This document shows, in pieces, positions 33,458-45,268 of a DNA stretch of 64,000 bases (its first letter is position 1; each line of letters begins with the position of its first letter). The stretch is taken from contig CM075676.1 in assembly GCA_037962975.1 (NCBI GenBank), positions 23,803,001 to 23,867,000 of the forward strand. The letters are read 5' to 3'. The stretch is from Clitoria ternatea. Taxonomy: Eukaryota; Streptophyta; Magnoliopsida; Fabales; Fabaceae. A program made the translations under genes and the position numbers. The notes below the pieces were generated by a model that did not search any database, was not told the origin of the DNA, and saw only the letters and a list, made by a program, of their open reading frames with translations.

Positions 33458-34948
33458 TCAAGTAAGGAAAAAGAGTACATGTCGTCTTACCAACTAGCTG
33501 TAGTAAATACGTAGGTTCTGTGTGTTCAATTTATTGTGGATCGGTGTTCCATCGAGCTCTTCCAGCTGGTATGATCCCTTTCTAGTCACCTCAGATACTC
33601 TGTAAGGTCCTTCCCATGTCGGCGCCAATTTTCCTTGATGGACGAACTTATTTCCCACACTTGCCTTCCTCAAAACTAGGTCCCCAGTGTTAAAAGCTCT
33701 GTACTACACACGTTTATTGTACCGGAGGGCGGCCTTCGCCTTTATCGTCTGGTCCCTGACAAAAGCCTCTTCTCTTAATTCATGGAGAACATCTAGTTCT
33801 GATGCCAAATTAGCACTATTATTCTCTGTAGAGAAATATTCCACTCTCGCCGATCTTGTCTGGAGCTCCACGGGAATCATCGCTTCAACCCCGTAAGTGA
33901 GACGGTATGGAGACTCATTGGTAGAAGAATAAGGCGTAGTACGATACGCCTACAAAACATGACATAGCTGATCAGTCCATCCTCCTTTTGCTTCACTAAG
34001 ACGCTTCTTCAACCCTTTCAGCACCTATCTATTAGCTACCTCAGCTTGACTATTCGTCTGAGGGTGCTCAACAGATGAAAAGATTTGGACTATCCCTAGT
34101 CCTTCAAGCAACTATGTGAACTTCTTATCTGTGAACTAGGTGTCGTTGTCAGTTACAATCCGCCCTGGAACGCCGAATTGGGCTATGATATTCTCCTACA
34201 CAAAACGCCGTGTCCGTGCTGATGTGATATGCACTACTGGCTCCGCTTGAATCCATTTGGTGAAATAATCAACTCCCACAATGAGATACTTAATGCCGCC
34301 AGGTGCGGTTGGAAATGGACCCAAGATGTCGAGGCCCCATTGGTAGAAAGGCCATGGCACCGCGGATGAAGAAAGTTCTTGGGCCGGTGTGTGATGGAGA
34401 TTAGAAAATTTTTGGCAAGCATCGCACCTTTTAACAAAATCAATGGAATCCTTCTTTATCGTGGGCCACCAATATCCAGCCCTGAGGATCTTTCTCATTA
34501 AGCTTCTTCCTCCGGCGTGGTGCCCACATTGTCCCTCATGTACCTCCTCCATTACTCCTTGTATTTCGCTCTCTTTTAAACAAAGGAGATATGGCATTAA
34601 GAATCCTCTTCTGTAGAAAACACCATCGACCATAATGAAATATGGTAACTCCCTTTTTACCCTCCTTCTCTCCTTCTCATTGGTGGGCAGCTGTCCGTCA
34701 GCCAGATAACGGATATACGGGGTAACCCAAGAATTCTCGTAAGAAGAGTTAACCATTATAGCGCTCAGAGAAGGGAACAAAGGAATGCTGGGCGATGTCA
34801 ACGTACTCTGAACCATTGTCGTTGTACTGCCAGGCTGCTTCGTACTTGCGAGTCTTGATAGAATGTCCGCTCTAGTGTTCTCTTCTCTTGGAACATGCTT
34901 AAACTCTAACACATCAAACCTCCATTTCAACTCGTTCACACAATTCAA
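33458..34948 (-). pseudogene. Integrase part of the Tat polyprotein, with premature stops
   Basis: Reading through stops, the frame gives the end of RNase H, then the HHCC zinc motif (HEGQCGHH … CDACQ), then the catalytic core with D (GLDILGPFP), D (IVTDND) and E (EHPQTNSQAE). It ends at a TGA at 33458-33460. In-frame stops lie at 34196, 34136, 34112, 34025, 33950, 33704 and 33494 (left coordinate of each codon), and every one is TAG. The one at 33950 replaces the Trp of the LWAYRTTP-like motif. Confidence 0.85.
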
Positions 34949-34954
34949 ATACAG

Positions 34955-35822
34955 TTAGAGTTGGGGCTCACAAACCTGGTATTCACCTTGGATTTGCGAT
35001 ATCACTAGCTGTGAATCGCTGCACAATGTCACCTCTGTTGCGCCAATATCGATTGCTGCTCGGAGTCCAGCTAGACATGCCTCATATTCAGCCTGGTTGT
35101 TGGAAGTTTTGAAATTGAACCGAAGAGAAATCTCCAGGTGTACACCGTCATCGCTCTCCACAACAACACCAGCTCCACAACCTTTACTATTCGATGACTC
35201 ATCCACATAAACGGTCCAATGAGCGCGAGGTGTGGTTGGGTCTACCCCTGTCATTTCTACAACAAAATCAGCCAGGAGTTGGGCTTTGATGGCTCCTCGA
35301 GGTTCATAAGAAATTTCGAACTCAGAAAGCTCGATAGACCATTTGATCATCCTCCCAGCGAGGTCCGGCTTACTAAGCACGGAACGGAGCAGCAGATACC
35401 AGAACTGGATGTGCATGAAAGTACGGTCTCAATCGTCGTGAGGCCCATACAACTGCAAGAGCAGCCTTCTTTATCTTCTGGTATCTGCTTTCTGCTCCTT
35501 GTAATATCTTGCTAGTGAAATACACTGGCCTCTGTCCCTCTGGAGTTTCCTTGACCAATGCTATGCCCAAGGCTTCATCAGAAATTACCAAGTATAAGAT
35601 GAGGGATTCACCAGGGTTTGGCTTTACCAAGATTGGTGAACTTGATAGCACTTCCTTGAGTTGCTGGAACGCTTGCTTTTGCTTCTGTCCCTACTCGAAC
35701 TTCTTAGATTTTTTCAACATTTTATATAAAGGAAGGGACCTATGTACCATTTTGGGCATGAATCGAGCCAGAGCGGCCACTTTCCCATTTAACGATTGTA
35801 CTTCCCTCAAATTCTTCAGACT
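34955..35822 (-). pseudogene. RNase H part of the Tat polyprotein, frameshifted
   Basis: A spacer with a TAG at 35691-35693 leads into the RT connection and the chromodomain-free Tat RNase H pair: EALGIALVKE … RPVYFTSK and, after a frameshift near 35380-35415, VYVDESSN … NNQAEYEA … LCSDSQLV. These supply the D, E and D of a second, plant-type RNase H domain. A TAA at 34955-34957 separates it from integrase. A dual RNase H is known from the Tat lineage and supports the assignment. Confidence 0.78.
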
Positions 35823-37610
35823 CTACATGTCCAATATTGCTTGACATTTACCTGGATTGGCCTCAATGCCATGCTGGGTTAACATAAAACCCAAAAATTT
35901 CCCAGCTGGGACTGCAAAGGTACACTTCAACGGGTTCAATCTCATGTTGTATTGTCGCAACTGAGTGAATACTTGACGTAAATCTTCAACATGATCACCT
36001 CCAGTGGAAGTCTTGGCAATAATATCATCAATGTATACCTCCACCAGCTTAGTGTGCATGCCTTCGAATACCTTATTAATCATACGCTGGTATGTAGCTC
36101 CAGCGTTCTTCAAACCGAAAGGCATAACGGTGTAGCAGAAGACACCGCGGTCATTGACGAAAGCTATTTTCTCCTGGTCCTCCTTCCACATCGAAATTTG
36201 GTTATACCCCGAATAAGCATTCATGAAACTGAGGTATTGGTAACCAGACGAATCATTAACCATACGATCAATATTTGGGAGTGGATACGGATCCTTCAGG
36301 CAACATTGGTTGAGGTCTACATAATCAGTGCACATTCTCCACTTGCCGTTGGCCTTCTGCACCGTCACCACATTGGAAAGCCAAGAAGAATAACGGACTT
36401 CTTTAATAAATCCGGCCTTCAACAATTCCTCCATTTGTTCACAAGCTGCCTTCTGCTTTTTCGGTCCCAATCTCCTCTTCTTCTGGGCAACCGGCCTCGT
36501 TTCTGGGTAGACAGATAATTTGTGGCAGCAGAAATCAGGGTCCATCCCAGGCATGTCTGCAGTAGTCCATGCAAAAAGGTCTTTGAATTCTTGGAGGAGT
36601 GCTAACAGGCGCTGTTCCACAACAGACTCCAGCTTATCATTAATGTATGTGACCTTCTCTGGGGAATCCCCTAAGACGACGTCCTTGGAACCTCCGTCCG
36701 GCGTGGGCTTTGAGAGATTAAGAGGGTCAATCTTCATCTCCGCTCTAGGGTCCAAATCAATCAAACTAACCGACCCAGCCGCTGTTCCTCCGTCATTCAA
36801 CTTCCTCTTCTTGTTAAATGCCTCCATCTTCACCATATTCAAGCTCAGGTTATAACAATACCTAGCCATCTCTTGATCACCTCGGAGGGATGATACACCA
36901 TTGTCCTTGTCAATAAATTTGATAAGGAGATGCGGGGTAGACAAGATTGCTTCCATCGTGTTTAGAGTAGGACGACCTATGATCCCGTTGTAAGGGGACT
37001 CCACATCAATCACCAGAATTCTGGACTTCACTGTTCTTGCTCCCGGTTCACCTTCAAAAGAAATGAGGGTATCAAGATACCCCTTGGTGGGTTGCTTCGA
37101 TCCATTGAACGCCGTAAGCTCTTGTGTATAAGGTTGCAAATCTGCATCATTAAAGCCCATTTTTTTGAAACAGTTATAAAAAAAAAGATCACAAGAACTT
37201 CCCTGATCGACAAGAATCCTTTTGACATCCTTGTTGGCTATGACAGTGATGATAACCACTGCATCATCATCTCCTGGAATCGTTGGGCCAAAATCATCAT
37301 CTGTAAATGACACCACCGGTGCTACCATGCCATCCCTAAAGGGGCGGTTGTCCCTGGGCTTTCCTTGTACTGATAGGATCATTCGGTGGTGATTCTTACG
37401 AGCTGTGATTGATGCTCCTCCTCCAGCAAATCCTCCAGCTATCATATCAATCACCTCACGCCGGCCTTGTCTTTGCTGCTGAGGCATACCGTCCTGCTGA
37501 GCTCCTTCACTGATCGCCACTCCCTTCTGTTTCTCAGCGGTTGTGAACCTCCTGACCAGATTGCGACTATTGTCACCTTCATCATCATGGCCCCTTCCTT
37601 TTTTTTCCAT
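35823..37610 (-). pseudogene. Protease and reverse transcriptase of the Tat polyprotein
   Basis: A 595-codon open stretch in the same frame as gag. The protease motif VDQGSSCDLF lies at residues 134-143. The RT follows from about residue 385: FIKEV … DYVDLNQ … LSFMNAYSGYNQI … VMPFGLKNAG … VYIDDIIAK. The YIDD box is intact, but the motif A aspartate is Asn (codon AAT at 36219-36221), which should abolish polymerase activity. The frame ends in a TAG at 35823-35825 within …ILDM, where relatives read through to RNase H. 37610 is only the first Met after a stop; the natural protein starts upstream in gag. Confidence 0.85.
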
Positions 37611-37649
37611 CTTGTCTGTCTCGTCTAGGGACTTCTCCTTAAATAAGTA

Positions 37650-38948
37650 CTATTTCAGCTTCCCTTCTCTAACAAGAGTCTCCACCGTGTTCTTCAACGC
37701 CTTGCACTCATCTGTGGTATGGCCAACCTGCTCGTGAAAGGCACAATATTTTCGGGAGTTCCCAAGTCTTTTCATTGGAGGAGGCTTCCTTATCCCATAA
37801 ACACTGAGTGTGGGCCAACCAACCTCCCTCGGGATTTGAGAATGCCTGGAGTTCAAAGGGGCGTAATTACTGAAAGAAGCAACGCGCCTATCTCGCTGTT
37901 GGTGTCGAGTGCTCATGAAATCTTCCCTTTGGGCATGCTTTTCTGGATTTACCCTATCCTTATCTCTCCTTGGTTGCGGTGAGGGTGCTGATGGCTTCAT
38001 TCTAGTTGCAGTGGCTTCCAAGTGCATCTCCATGCCTACATATTTTGAGGCTTTTCTCTGAAACTCCTTAAATGTCGTCGGAGGACTTTCTGCCAAAGAC
38101 AAAGCAAATACGGATCCAGGTTGTAAAGCTTCAACGACAATATGAAGCTGAATAGCCTCTGTGAGGTTAGGCACCAAAACAGCCTCCTTATAAAATCTCT
38201 TCAAAAACTCTTTAAGAATTTCATTTTCACCCTGTCTTATTTGGGCCAAGGTATGAGAAGTCCTTGGAACATCTCTAGAGATAACAAAATGACTCTCGAA
38301 TGCAGCCGCCATTTCTTCCCAGGAATCTATCGATCCTGAGGGTAAACTCTTGAACCAACTAAGTGCTTCCTCCGTCAATGTTCTCGGGAACATTCTACAC
38401 ATAACATCCTCATCAGCTCCTAAATACATGGCCTCATACACATAAGCATCAAGATGCTTAGTGGGATCAGTCTCCCCATTATACTTTCCGATCGAAAGTG
38501 GCTGGGTTGTTTGTAGGTGTTTGGGGATAAGGACACTCATGAGTCTCTTTGAGAAGGGAACATTGAGTCTGTACGCCCCAGAAGTTACCACTACCTGCTC
38601 TTTCCTCCTTGCACTGACTCTGTCCCCAGAATCTTGGGTTTATTCCTTCTCCTCATAAGTAGGAATCTTAGAGTACTGAAGAGTTGTGGACTTCTCCCTT
38701 GCTGATGCATGGTGAGTGTCTTCCGCCTGAGACGCCACTCTCTCCCCAGTTCCCCTCTTCTCCCTTCTCAACTCCATCAACTCCTCCCTGAGCTGCCTTA
38801 TAACTTCATCTCGAGGGTCAGGGGTTGCAACGGGTACCATCCTCCTCGTGTTAGTTATAGGGGATTCAAAAACAAGTCTCCTACCAGCCTGTTGATGGGT
38901 CACATCCTCCACGTGACCGTCAACAAAATCGCGTCCATCTCCTTCCAT
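37650..38948 (-). pseudogene. gag of the Tat element, two premature stops
   Basis: The ATG at 38948 (MEGDGRDFVD) opens 64 bp after the PBS. The capsid domain (YNGETDPTKHLDAYVYEAM … SFKSLPSGSI-like, WEEMAAAFESHF) lies near 38500-38270, and a CAFHEQVGHTTDEC zinc knuckle near 37720. Gag, protease and RT share one frame, so the element encoded a single polyprotein. Stops at 38640-38642 (TAA) and 37650-37652 (TAG) are single-codon breaks in otherwise good sequence. Gag would package element RNA in virus-like particles in the cytoplasm. Confidence 0.85.
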
Positions 38949-38991
38949 AGTGAACTACTAAACTTCTGCGAAAAGTGGGAATAACTCTATC

Positions 38992-39012
38992 GAGTCCCAC
39001 TGGGTGTGCCAA
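38992..39012 (-). other. Primer-binding site of the Tat element
   Basis: On the minus strand TTGGCACACCCAGTGGGAC immediately follows the 5' LTR end. TGGCACRCCC-type sites are common in Tat and related plant gypsy elements. I do not assign the tRNA from memory. Confidence 0.65.
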
Positions 39013-39813
39013 TGAACTGGTTTGAACCGGGGTCTATGATCTGGTGTAGGGACCAGCCACAAAATGTTTATGCTTTGATTGTTTATACACCGGTATAGTG
39101 GGTATCCGGTATTATAATCCGACCTCTTAGTGGGAAAAGCCGGTCTTGTTGTCCTGGAGATCCTTCACACCAGAGTTTCGCGTTGTTAGGGGGCGAAAGG
39201 TGGTGTCACCTGCGAAGATTCTCCGACGCTCAAGTTAGAAAAGTGTATAGGAACTCAATGAACACTTAAGCAGTGCAATAGTAAAAGTGAGAGTAAGAAC
39301 AACGTAACCCTGCATACGTTGGTGAATATGCTATTTATAGTTGAACGTGGAAAATGAATCATTGGGTGCCAGTGGGCCCATGGTTCTGATGCCGTGTGCA
39401 AAGTGTCAATCAAAGTGGCACAGTATTCAGAGTGTGAGTGGGTAGGTCAATGATTAGTGTACGATTCTGACACAGGGATGGGGATAATCCTCCTTTTCCG
39501 TATATCACGCCTGTAATCGTACTTACTTCCTTCAGTGAATGATATAGACACATTCCGTTGTGCAGGGTATCTACGTTGATAAGTAATGACTTTTACTTAT
39601 CTTATCATGACGTTGAGGCAAACGGTTGTATGTGACGAAAAAGTGAGAGCGGATGAGGGATTCAATATTTCAGATGAGACCCCGGATGACCGGTATAGGA
39701 ACCTTTCCTATATCATGTCTTTGTAGTATGGATGTTGGCCCGTGACAGCGGTGGGCCCTCTAGGATGACCAAAATGACGTACTATTTTAAGGGCCGGTGT
39801 CCAGACCGGATCA
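39013..39813 (-). repeat. 5' LTR of the Tat element
   Basis: Upstream LTR in the minus-strand sense, 801 bp, TG…CA. It differs from the 3' LTR by about 23 substitutions and lacks a dinucleotide in a GTGAGTGGGT context. It adjoins the PBS. Confidence 0.93.
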
Positions 39814-39832
39814 AATGGGATGTTACACAACC

Positions 39833-40950
39833 AATAAGAAGTAAGCATTTGCATGGGAAAAACAATGTGTAAGAGATGTGATGTTGCATGCTTGGAAACA
39901 TGAAAAAGAGTTGTAACAGAATAATGGCTCAGATTTTTACATCAAAAGGTACAAGAGGTTATTCAAATTTTAATTCAAATCTGATGGGTTTTTGAAGGAT
40001 TAATGACGAAATTTTTAATTAATTCTAGGGCAAGAATTTGAAAAAATGGTTAACATCAAAGTTGTAGATCTCATTTTCCTTTTTTAACAAGCTAAAGAAT
40101 GTTGAATTTCAATATTAGGAGTGGGAGTTATGGCTGAAACACAAAAACTGCACGAATCTAAGTGCAAATCAAATACAACATTTTAAAACAAAAATTGGGA
40201 GCAAACGGTTGGGAATTAGTTTTTGAGGTCTTCATAAGAGTTGTAGATAATTTCGTTAAGAAACATGAATCACTCGATTTCGATCACGAACGAAGGAATT
40301 ATGATCGAAATACTAATAGGTACGCGATTAAATCTAAGAAACAACAAGTTAATGACTTGTTTTACAAAATGGCTCAAATGGGCTTGGAACTGGACTTTAT
40401 GATCAACATAAACATTGTATAGGATTTTGATACGAGAATTTAGAAACAAGAGTCAAAATTTTTCAACGTTAGGAGAGAGAGTTATGCTAAAAATAGCGTA
40501 AGCAGGTACAGATTCAAACGGTTTTACATGGGCTGAGGACAAGATACATAACCGAGGTGCTAACCGGCTGTTAAGAATTTTTTTAAAATTACACAAGGGA
40601 AATATTTGATTGAATATCAGAGCCTCAAAGCACTTTTCCCATCTCAAGGCTTCCGGTATCTTCTGCCGCTTGCTCCGATTCCTAATACAATAAACACGAC
40701 AATCGAGAGATTTATTAAAATTTTTATCATTTATATTTTTATGTCATGTCACGATTCACATCACATCACCTTTATTATTTTAAATTTTTATTTCTTATTA
40801 ACATTTTATTTTCTTTAATGCATTATTTTACTAATTAACAAACAATTATTTTTCATCACATTATTATTATTCTAATTATTTTTATTATTATTTTGTTGTC
40901 ATTGTTCCTAACTCATCAATTTATCATATCAATCCACACATATCTACTTG
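39833..40950 (-). repeat. Basal LTR-like sequence of the nest, segment 3 (U3 side)
   Basis: The stretch 39833-40330 resembles 63330-63720 in order and wording: TTTTTTAACAAGCTAAAGAA against TTTTTCAACAAGCTAGAGAA, then GAGTTATGGCTGAAA against AAAGTTATGCCAGAATT, then a CTTCATAAGAGTTGTAGA-like phrase. The two are therefore copies of one LTR family, both minus-oriented. The right terminus near 40.9-41.0 kb could not be fixed. Confidence 0.6.
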
Positions 40951-41039
40951 TTTCTGTCAACTCCCTCAACCTAGCTTTGTCCCTTTCTTCATTAAAAGAA
41001 CTACTACATGAGCCCAATAATATGTTAGTCTAAAAGGTG

Positions 41040-44000
41040 TTTCTCCTATGATATTGTGGAGTGTATTTCGGTAACCCCACAAGACGTGGTATAAGTCATT
41101 ACCCTAGTTTCCCCTTGCATTTTGTAGCCTTCATTTTATCCGTGCAAAGAGGATTTTTTGAGCTACTTCAACTTGTCCATTTTTTTAGGGGTGCTCCATT
41201 AAGGGAAGTTCTACTTTATCTAAAATCCTACAAGTAATTATTGGAAACTCTTTAAAGTAAATTAGGTTACATTATTCATTATCATTCTTTTTGGTATTTA
41301 GAACTTTCATATTACATTCTAGAAAGTAAAGCTAAAAATCTAGATGACAATGGTTCTACTTTTATCCATTTGGTGAAATAGTCTACAACCACCACCAAAA
41401 ATTTTAACTATTCTAGGGCTAAAGGAAAAGGTCCCAACAGATCCATCCCCCAATGAGTAAAAATGGTTGGTACCAAGAAAGAGTTCAATTACTCAAGAGG
41501 AGCCCAAAACAAAGGTGCATGTGTGTTGGTGTTATGTCTGGAAGGAACATACAAGCTTCTAAGGACCTCTTAAAAGTTTTGATTATGATAAGTTACATTA
41601 GTTATTAGACTAATCTTTTGATGTTGTCTACGTTTGCTTTGTAGTAAATACAAGTCAAAATCTAAGAAACAAGTAGTTTTGAGAAGCCGTCTAAAAGTTT
41701 GAAGAACTTGGACACTTGAAAGACCCATCTCAAACATCTTACAAGGAAGATAGTAAATACAAGTCAAAGTTGATGCTTCAATGTTGATTTATAACATTTC
41801 TGACTAGAAGAATGAGCATCTATCTACTCAAAACTTCAAAAAGACTGCCTAAGCAAGAAAAGTGTCTTACTTATGTATCAAAAAGAAAATTACGACTATA
41901 AGGTTAATAGAAAGATTGACAAAGGATAAATATAAAAAAGCTCTTTCAAATAGTACAAAACAACTCTTCTCATATGTAAATTACACAAGTTGTGTCATAT
42001 TCTCTGATCTCTTTCTTGTAAAAATATTTAGAGTTTTATTATGTTTCATATCTTGAACAATCAACTTAATTGTATAAGCTCAGACACCCCTGAGGTCTTT
42101 TAAAGGCCTAGGAACTTTCTCTTTTGTATTGAAGTTGATTGAGCCTGAAGAGGCTTGTTCAATACTTGAGTAATTAGCCAAGTGGTTAAAAGAAATACTT
42201 GGGATAGTTGTAAGTGTTAGTTACACTTAACATGTTGATCAGTAATACAAAATCTTATTATGCTCGAATAGAGACTGAATGTACTTTTGATTAAAAGGTG
42301 GACCAATATAAAAATTACTTGTGTTGTTCTTTTTATTGTTTTAAGTTGCTTTATTGTTCTCATGTTTTCTACTTTATTTTTGAGAAAACTCATATAAGTG
42401 TCTAAATATCTATTTTACAAAAAAAATTTGCCAAAGTTTTTAAATACATTATTTAACCATCCTTCTATTGTATACCTGTGTTACTAATAGTTGGTACATC
42501 TGGCACTCTGTGTATCTTGTTGCATCTTCCTACATTGCAGGCCAGAACTATCCTGCTCTGAAGGCTTTTTAGGATATAAGACGTACTTTCCTTCTTTTTC
42601 CACAATGCATGTTAGCAAGAGGGTAAAAGAATCCTCTCTTAAATAAATTCTCTTTAATCAAGCAAAACTTTGCAACTTCCTTTTCTAATTTCATGGCTAG
42701 GGCCTCTTTCTTCAAGTACTATATGTATGTCCTTCTCACATCTACCTCTTCTTCAATATCCATTATCACCATCAGTTCTAGGATAGTCTCTTCAACAATT
42801 CTTTTGTTGTTTTCCAACTTCTTAATGCTTGCTAACTTAGATAATAAGTCGGCTTAAGAATTTTCTTCTCGAGGTATGTGCCTTATCTCAATTTTAGAGA
42901 AGCCTTTAAGCTCCTCTTTGACTCTTTTTTATGTCCCTCTGCAATATGGGCTTTTTAGCTAAATAATTCCCCTTGATTTGAGAAACTACTAACATGTGCC
43001 TTGATGGTTTGTCGAGGTTCATAATGTATTCCATATTCTAACAAATCTTCTACCTAATTCATCATTCTTCCAACCTAATCCAGTTTATGCAAGATCTATT
43101 GGATTGACTCGTTTGTTCTGACCACCGAAGGGTGGCATTGGAAGTATTGTCTTAACTTTCCTGTTGCAGTGACTAGTGCAAACGCTATTTTTGGTAATTC
43201 AGTTAGGGTTCTTGTTGCACCTTTTCAACAAAGTGTACTAGAAATCAGGCTCGTCCCTTCTCTTTAACTAGCACCCTGCTTACCACGTCATGAGATACTT
43301 ATAAATAAAATATTAAGGTTTCTATGGGTCATGGCTTGTACAAAATTAGGGGACTTGTTAGGCTCCTTTCAGTTGTTGAAATGCTTCTTCATATTTCGAG
43401 GTCCACTAAAAATTTCCTACTTTCTTCATACTTATGTATAGCGGAATGGCTTTCTGCTGAGCCTTTGGGAGGAGACAGTTAAGTGCCATGATTATCTTGT
43501 CAATTGTTGTACCTGTTTTGTAGTTTCCAACCCCTTCATCTCGAGAATCGCTCTACATTTTTTTAAGGCACATTTTTTAAGTCCAGCCCGTGTTTCCTTT
43601 TGAGTGTCAAAAAACTTTGTCAAGTCTATCATTGAATCTTTTCCTTTTACTATCTTAGCAAACAAATCATCTATGTATGCCTTAATTATTTTTCTGACCT
43701 TCCACTTAAATATTTTGTGCATCATAAGCTAGTATGTTGCACTAACATTCTTCTATCCAAAAGGCATTACCTTGTAGCAGTAAATTGCTTTTTTGTCTAA
43801 CAAAGGCACTAGTAAGAGTCCTTAGGGCAAGCTTGATTTAAATTGGTGTGATTCGTACATATTCTTTACTTCCCATTTGTCTTTTTTACCATGACCATGT
43901 TAGCTAACCAAGTGGAACTGTGCACTATGAACCCAATATCTAGCATTTCCATTACCCTGAACATGTCAGAAGCTTTTCATGCAAAAATATATTTGTTATC

Positions 44001-44060
44001 TCGTAGAAGTTTCCCTATGTTATTCTTCAAATAACTCGGAAGTGACTTTGCGATCTTGGT
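41040..44060 (-). pseudogene. Old Tat-type pol relic
   Basis: Degenerate minus-strand matches to the intact element in the same order: integrase end near 41040-41240, integrase core near 41340-41480 (PFLTHWGMDLLGPFP-like, VDYFTKW), RNase H near 42800-43350, and RT near 43500-43980 (KAYIDDLFAKIVKGKDSMID, CRAILEMKGL). Stops and frameshifts are frequent and no LTRs are visible, so it is much older than the complete element. An unrelated insertion splits it around 41570-42490. Confidence 0.72.
41570..42490 (+). repeat. Possible copia-type LTR inserted in the pol relic
   Basis: About 0.9 kb that breaks the pol similarity. The text near 42120-42260 (TTGTTCAATACTTGAGTAAT, CTTGGGATAGTTGTAAGTGT) and the CCAAAGTTTTTAAATACATT phrase near 42434 recall the 3' part of plant copia LTRs. 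A degenerate TTGGTACATC follows, where a PBS would lie. Termini and TSD are not resolved, so this is tentative. Confidence 0.35.
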
Positions 44061-45268
44061 GGGTTGCCCTTCTTGTAGCGACCAATTTCCTCTGCTCCTA
44101 TTGTGTGCTCAATGATAACTTATAAATAGAGAAACAGAAGAATACTTCCTGCAGAGGGAATCCCAAATAAAATTTGTGCTAGCCGAACTAATCAAGTTAG
44201 CTCACACTAAACACGTAACACACAAGAAGTGTTATAATCACTTAAAAAGGTTAACAAGCAGATAACATGGAGGAGGGTTCTAAACTAACTCCTAACAAAA
44301 TGGCCTAACATTGCAGTCACATTCATCTGGAAATAGGGATCTGCATTATCCAAGAAAAGGAATTATATTCTACAGTTTTACTATTTTAGTACTTCTTATA
44401 CTCATTAGAAATAAATTATTTCTCTTCCCTTATCAAAAATAAATAAACCCTATCCCTTCTCTTTCCATTCTAAAAGAATTAAAATTTTAAATTTATAAAT
44501 GTCATAATGCAGAGATGATTTCCTTTGGCCAGATAATAGGTGCCCTTCATTTGTGTTTGAGGAAGGATATGAACTACCTATAGAGAAGACTCTGCTGATG
44601 ACAAGTTACTTACATTACATGATTAGCCATCACAAAAAACTAAGATGCCACCTTTCTCAATTTCAATCAACCAGTGAGGAAATATTTTCTGCCATTCCGG
44701 CAAGGAAAAGAAGACGGGAATTAAAATTGATAAAATACAAAAATATAAAAATTTTCACTGTACTGCTTCAACTATTTTTGTATTTTCACCTGCTGGAAGG
44801 TATTTTCACTATTTTGTTATACATACAGAACATGATGTGCCTATATTATCCAATATCCAGAAATTACAGCAACTGCACATTTCAATTCTCAAGTCCTTAC
44901 CCCTAGAAAAGAATACGGAAGCATTTTTCATTCCTTATTAGTCTAGAGTAGTGTAAGGATTATATAATTTTGGAATCTCTGGATCCTATATAATTTATGT
45001 GACAAACTGGCATATTGATTGATGTAAAGGAAAGAAAACTGTATCATATTTTTTTTTTGGATTTGGATCCTCTAAAATAAACTCCTTACTTTAGAGGGAA
45101 AAGTAAACAATCTAAACTGTTGATGAAAAATTAACAGTTGATATCATATGCATGCATAATAGTTCATGGATTTGTTAAGATTCACCACTTTTTATTTTCT
45201 CATCAACAATTAAGATTCCTTACCATTCTCTCTAAAGTGAGCGACTCACTTTAGAGGAGACCAATTCA
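44061..45268. other. Spacer and probable DA1 3' flank
   Basis: No recognisable gene. The longest open frame (44553-44906, plus) has no family motif and low-complexity hydrophobic stretches. The part next to 45268 should hold the DA1 3' UTR; an exact polyadenylation site was not determined. Confidence 0.5.

Larger units (their letters stand above)
28272..39813 (-). mobile_element. Complete Tat-type Ty3/gypsy retrotransposon, TSD AATGG
   Basis: LTRs of 803 and 801 bp (28272-29074 and 39013-39813) have TG…CA ends and differ at about 23 positions plus one 2-bp indel. AATGG flanks both sides (28267-28271 and 39814-39818). Read on the minus strand the order is LTR, PBS, gag, protease, RT, RNase H, integrase, an antisense gene, polypurine tract, LTR. 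Domain order, the DQGSS protease motif and an antisense ORF before the 3' LTR place it in the Tat lineage (relatives of Grande/Retand). Total 11,542 bp. Both genes carry stops or frameshifts, so it is not autonomous now. Confidence 0.93.
23897..39827 (-). mobile_element. Solo LTR (3.65 kb net) split by two nested insertions, TSD CAACC
   Basis: The left end TGTAACACCCC (23897) and the right end GGGATGTTACA (39827) are inverted LTR termini. CAACC flanks both (23892-23896 and 39828-39832). Removing the Tat solo LTR (24163-24895) and the full Tat element (28272-39818) leaves 3651 bp of non-coding AT-rich DNA. On the minus strand a CTATAAATA box (27359-27351) precedes a leader-like section, giving the orientation. 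With one pair of termini and no coding remnant, a solo LTR is the simplest reading; a non-coding LARD-like element is the alternative. Confidence 0.78.

Noticed and set aside
44553..44906. 117-codon plus-strand frame near the DA1 3' end
   Set aside because: No recognisable domain, and it may overlap the DA1 3' flank; not supported as a gene.
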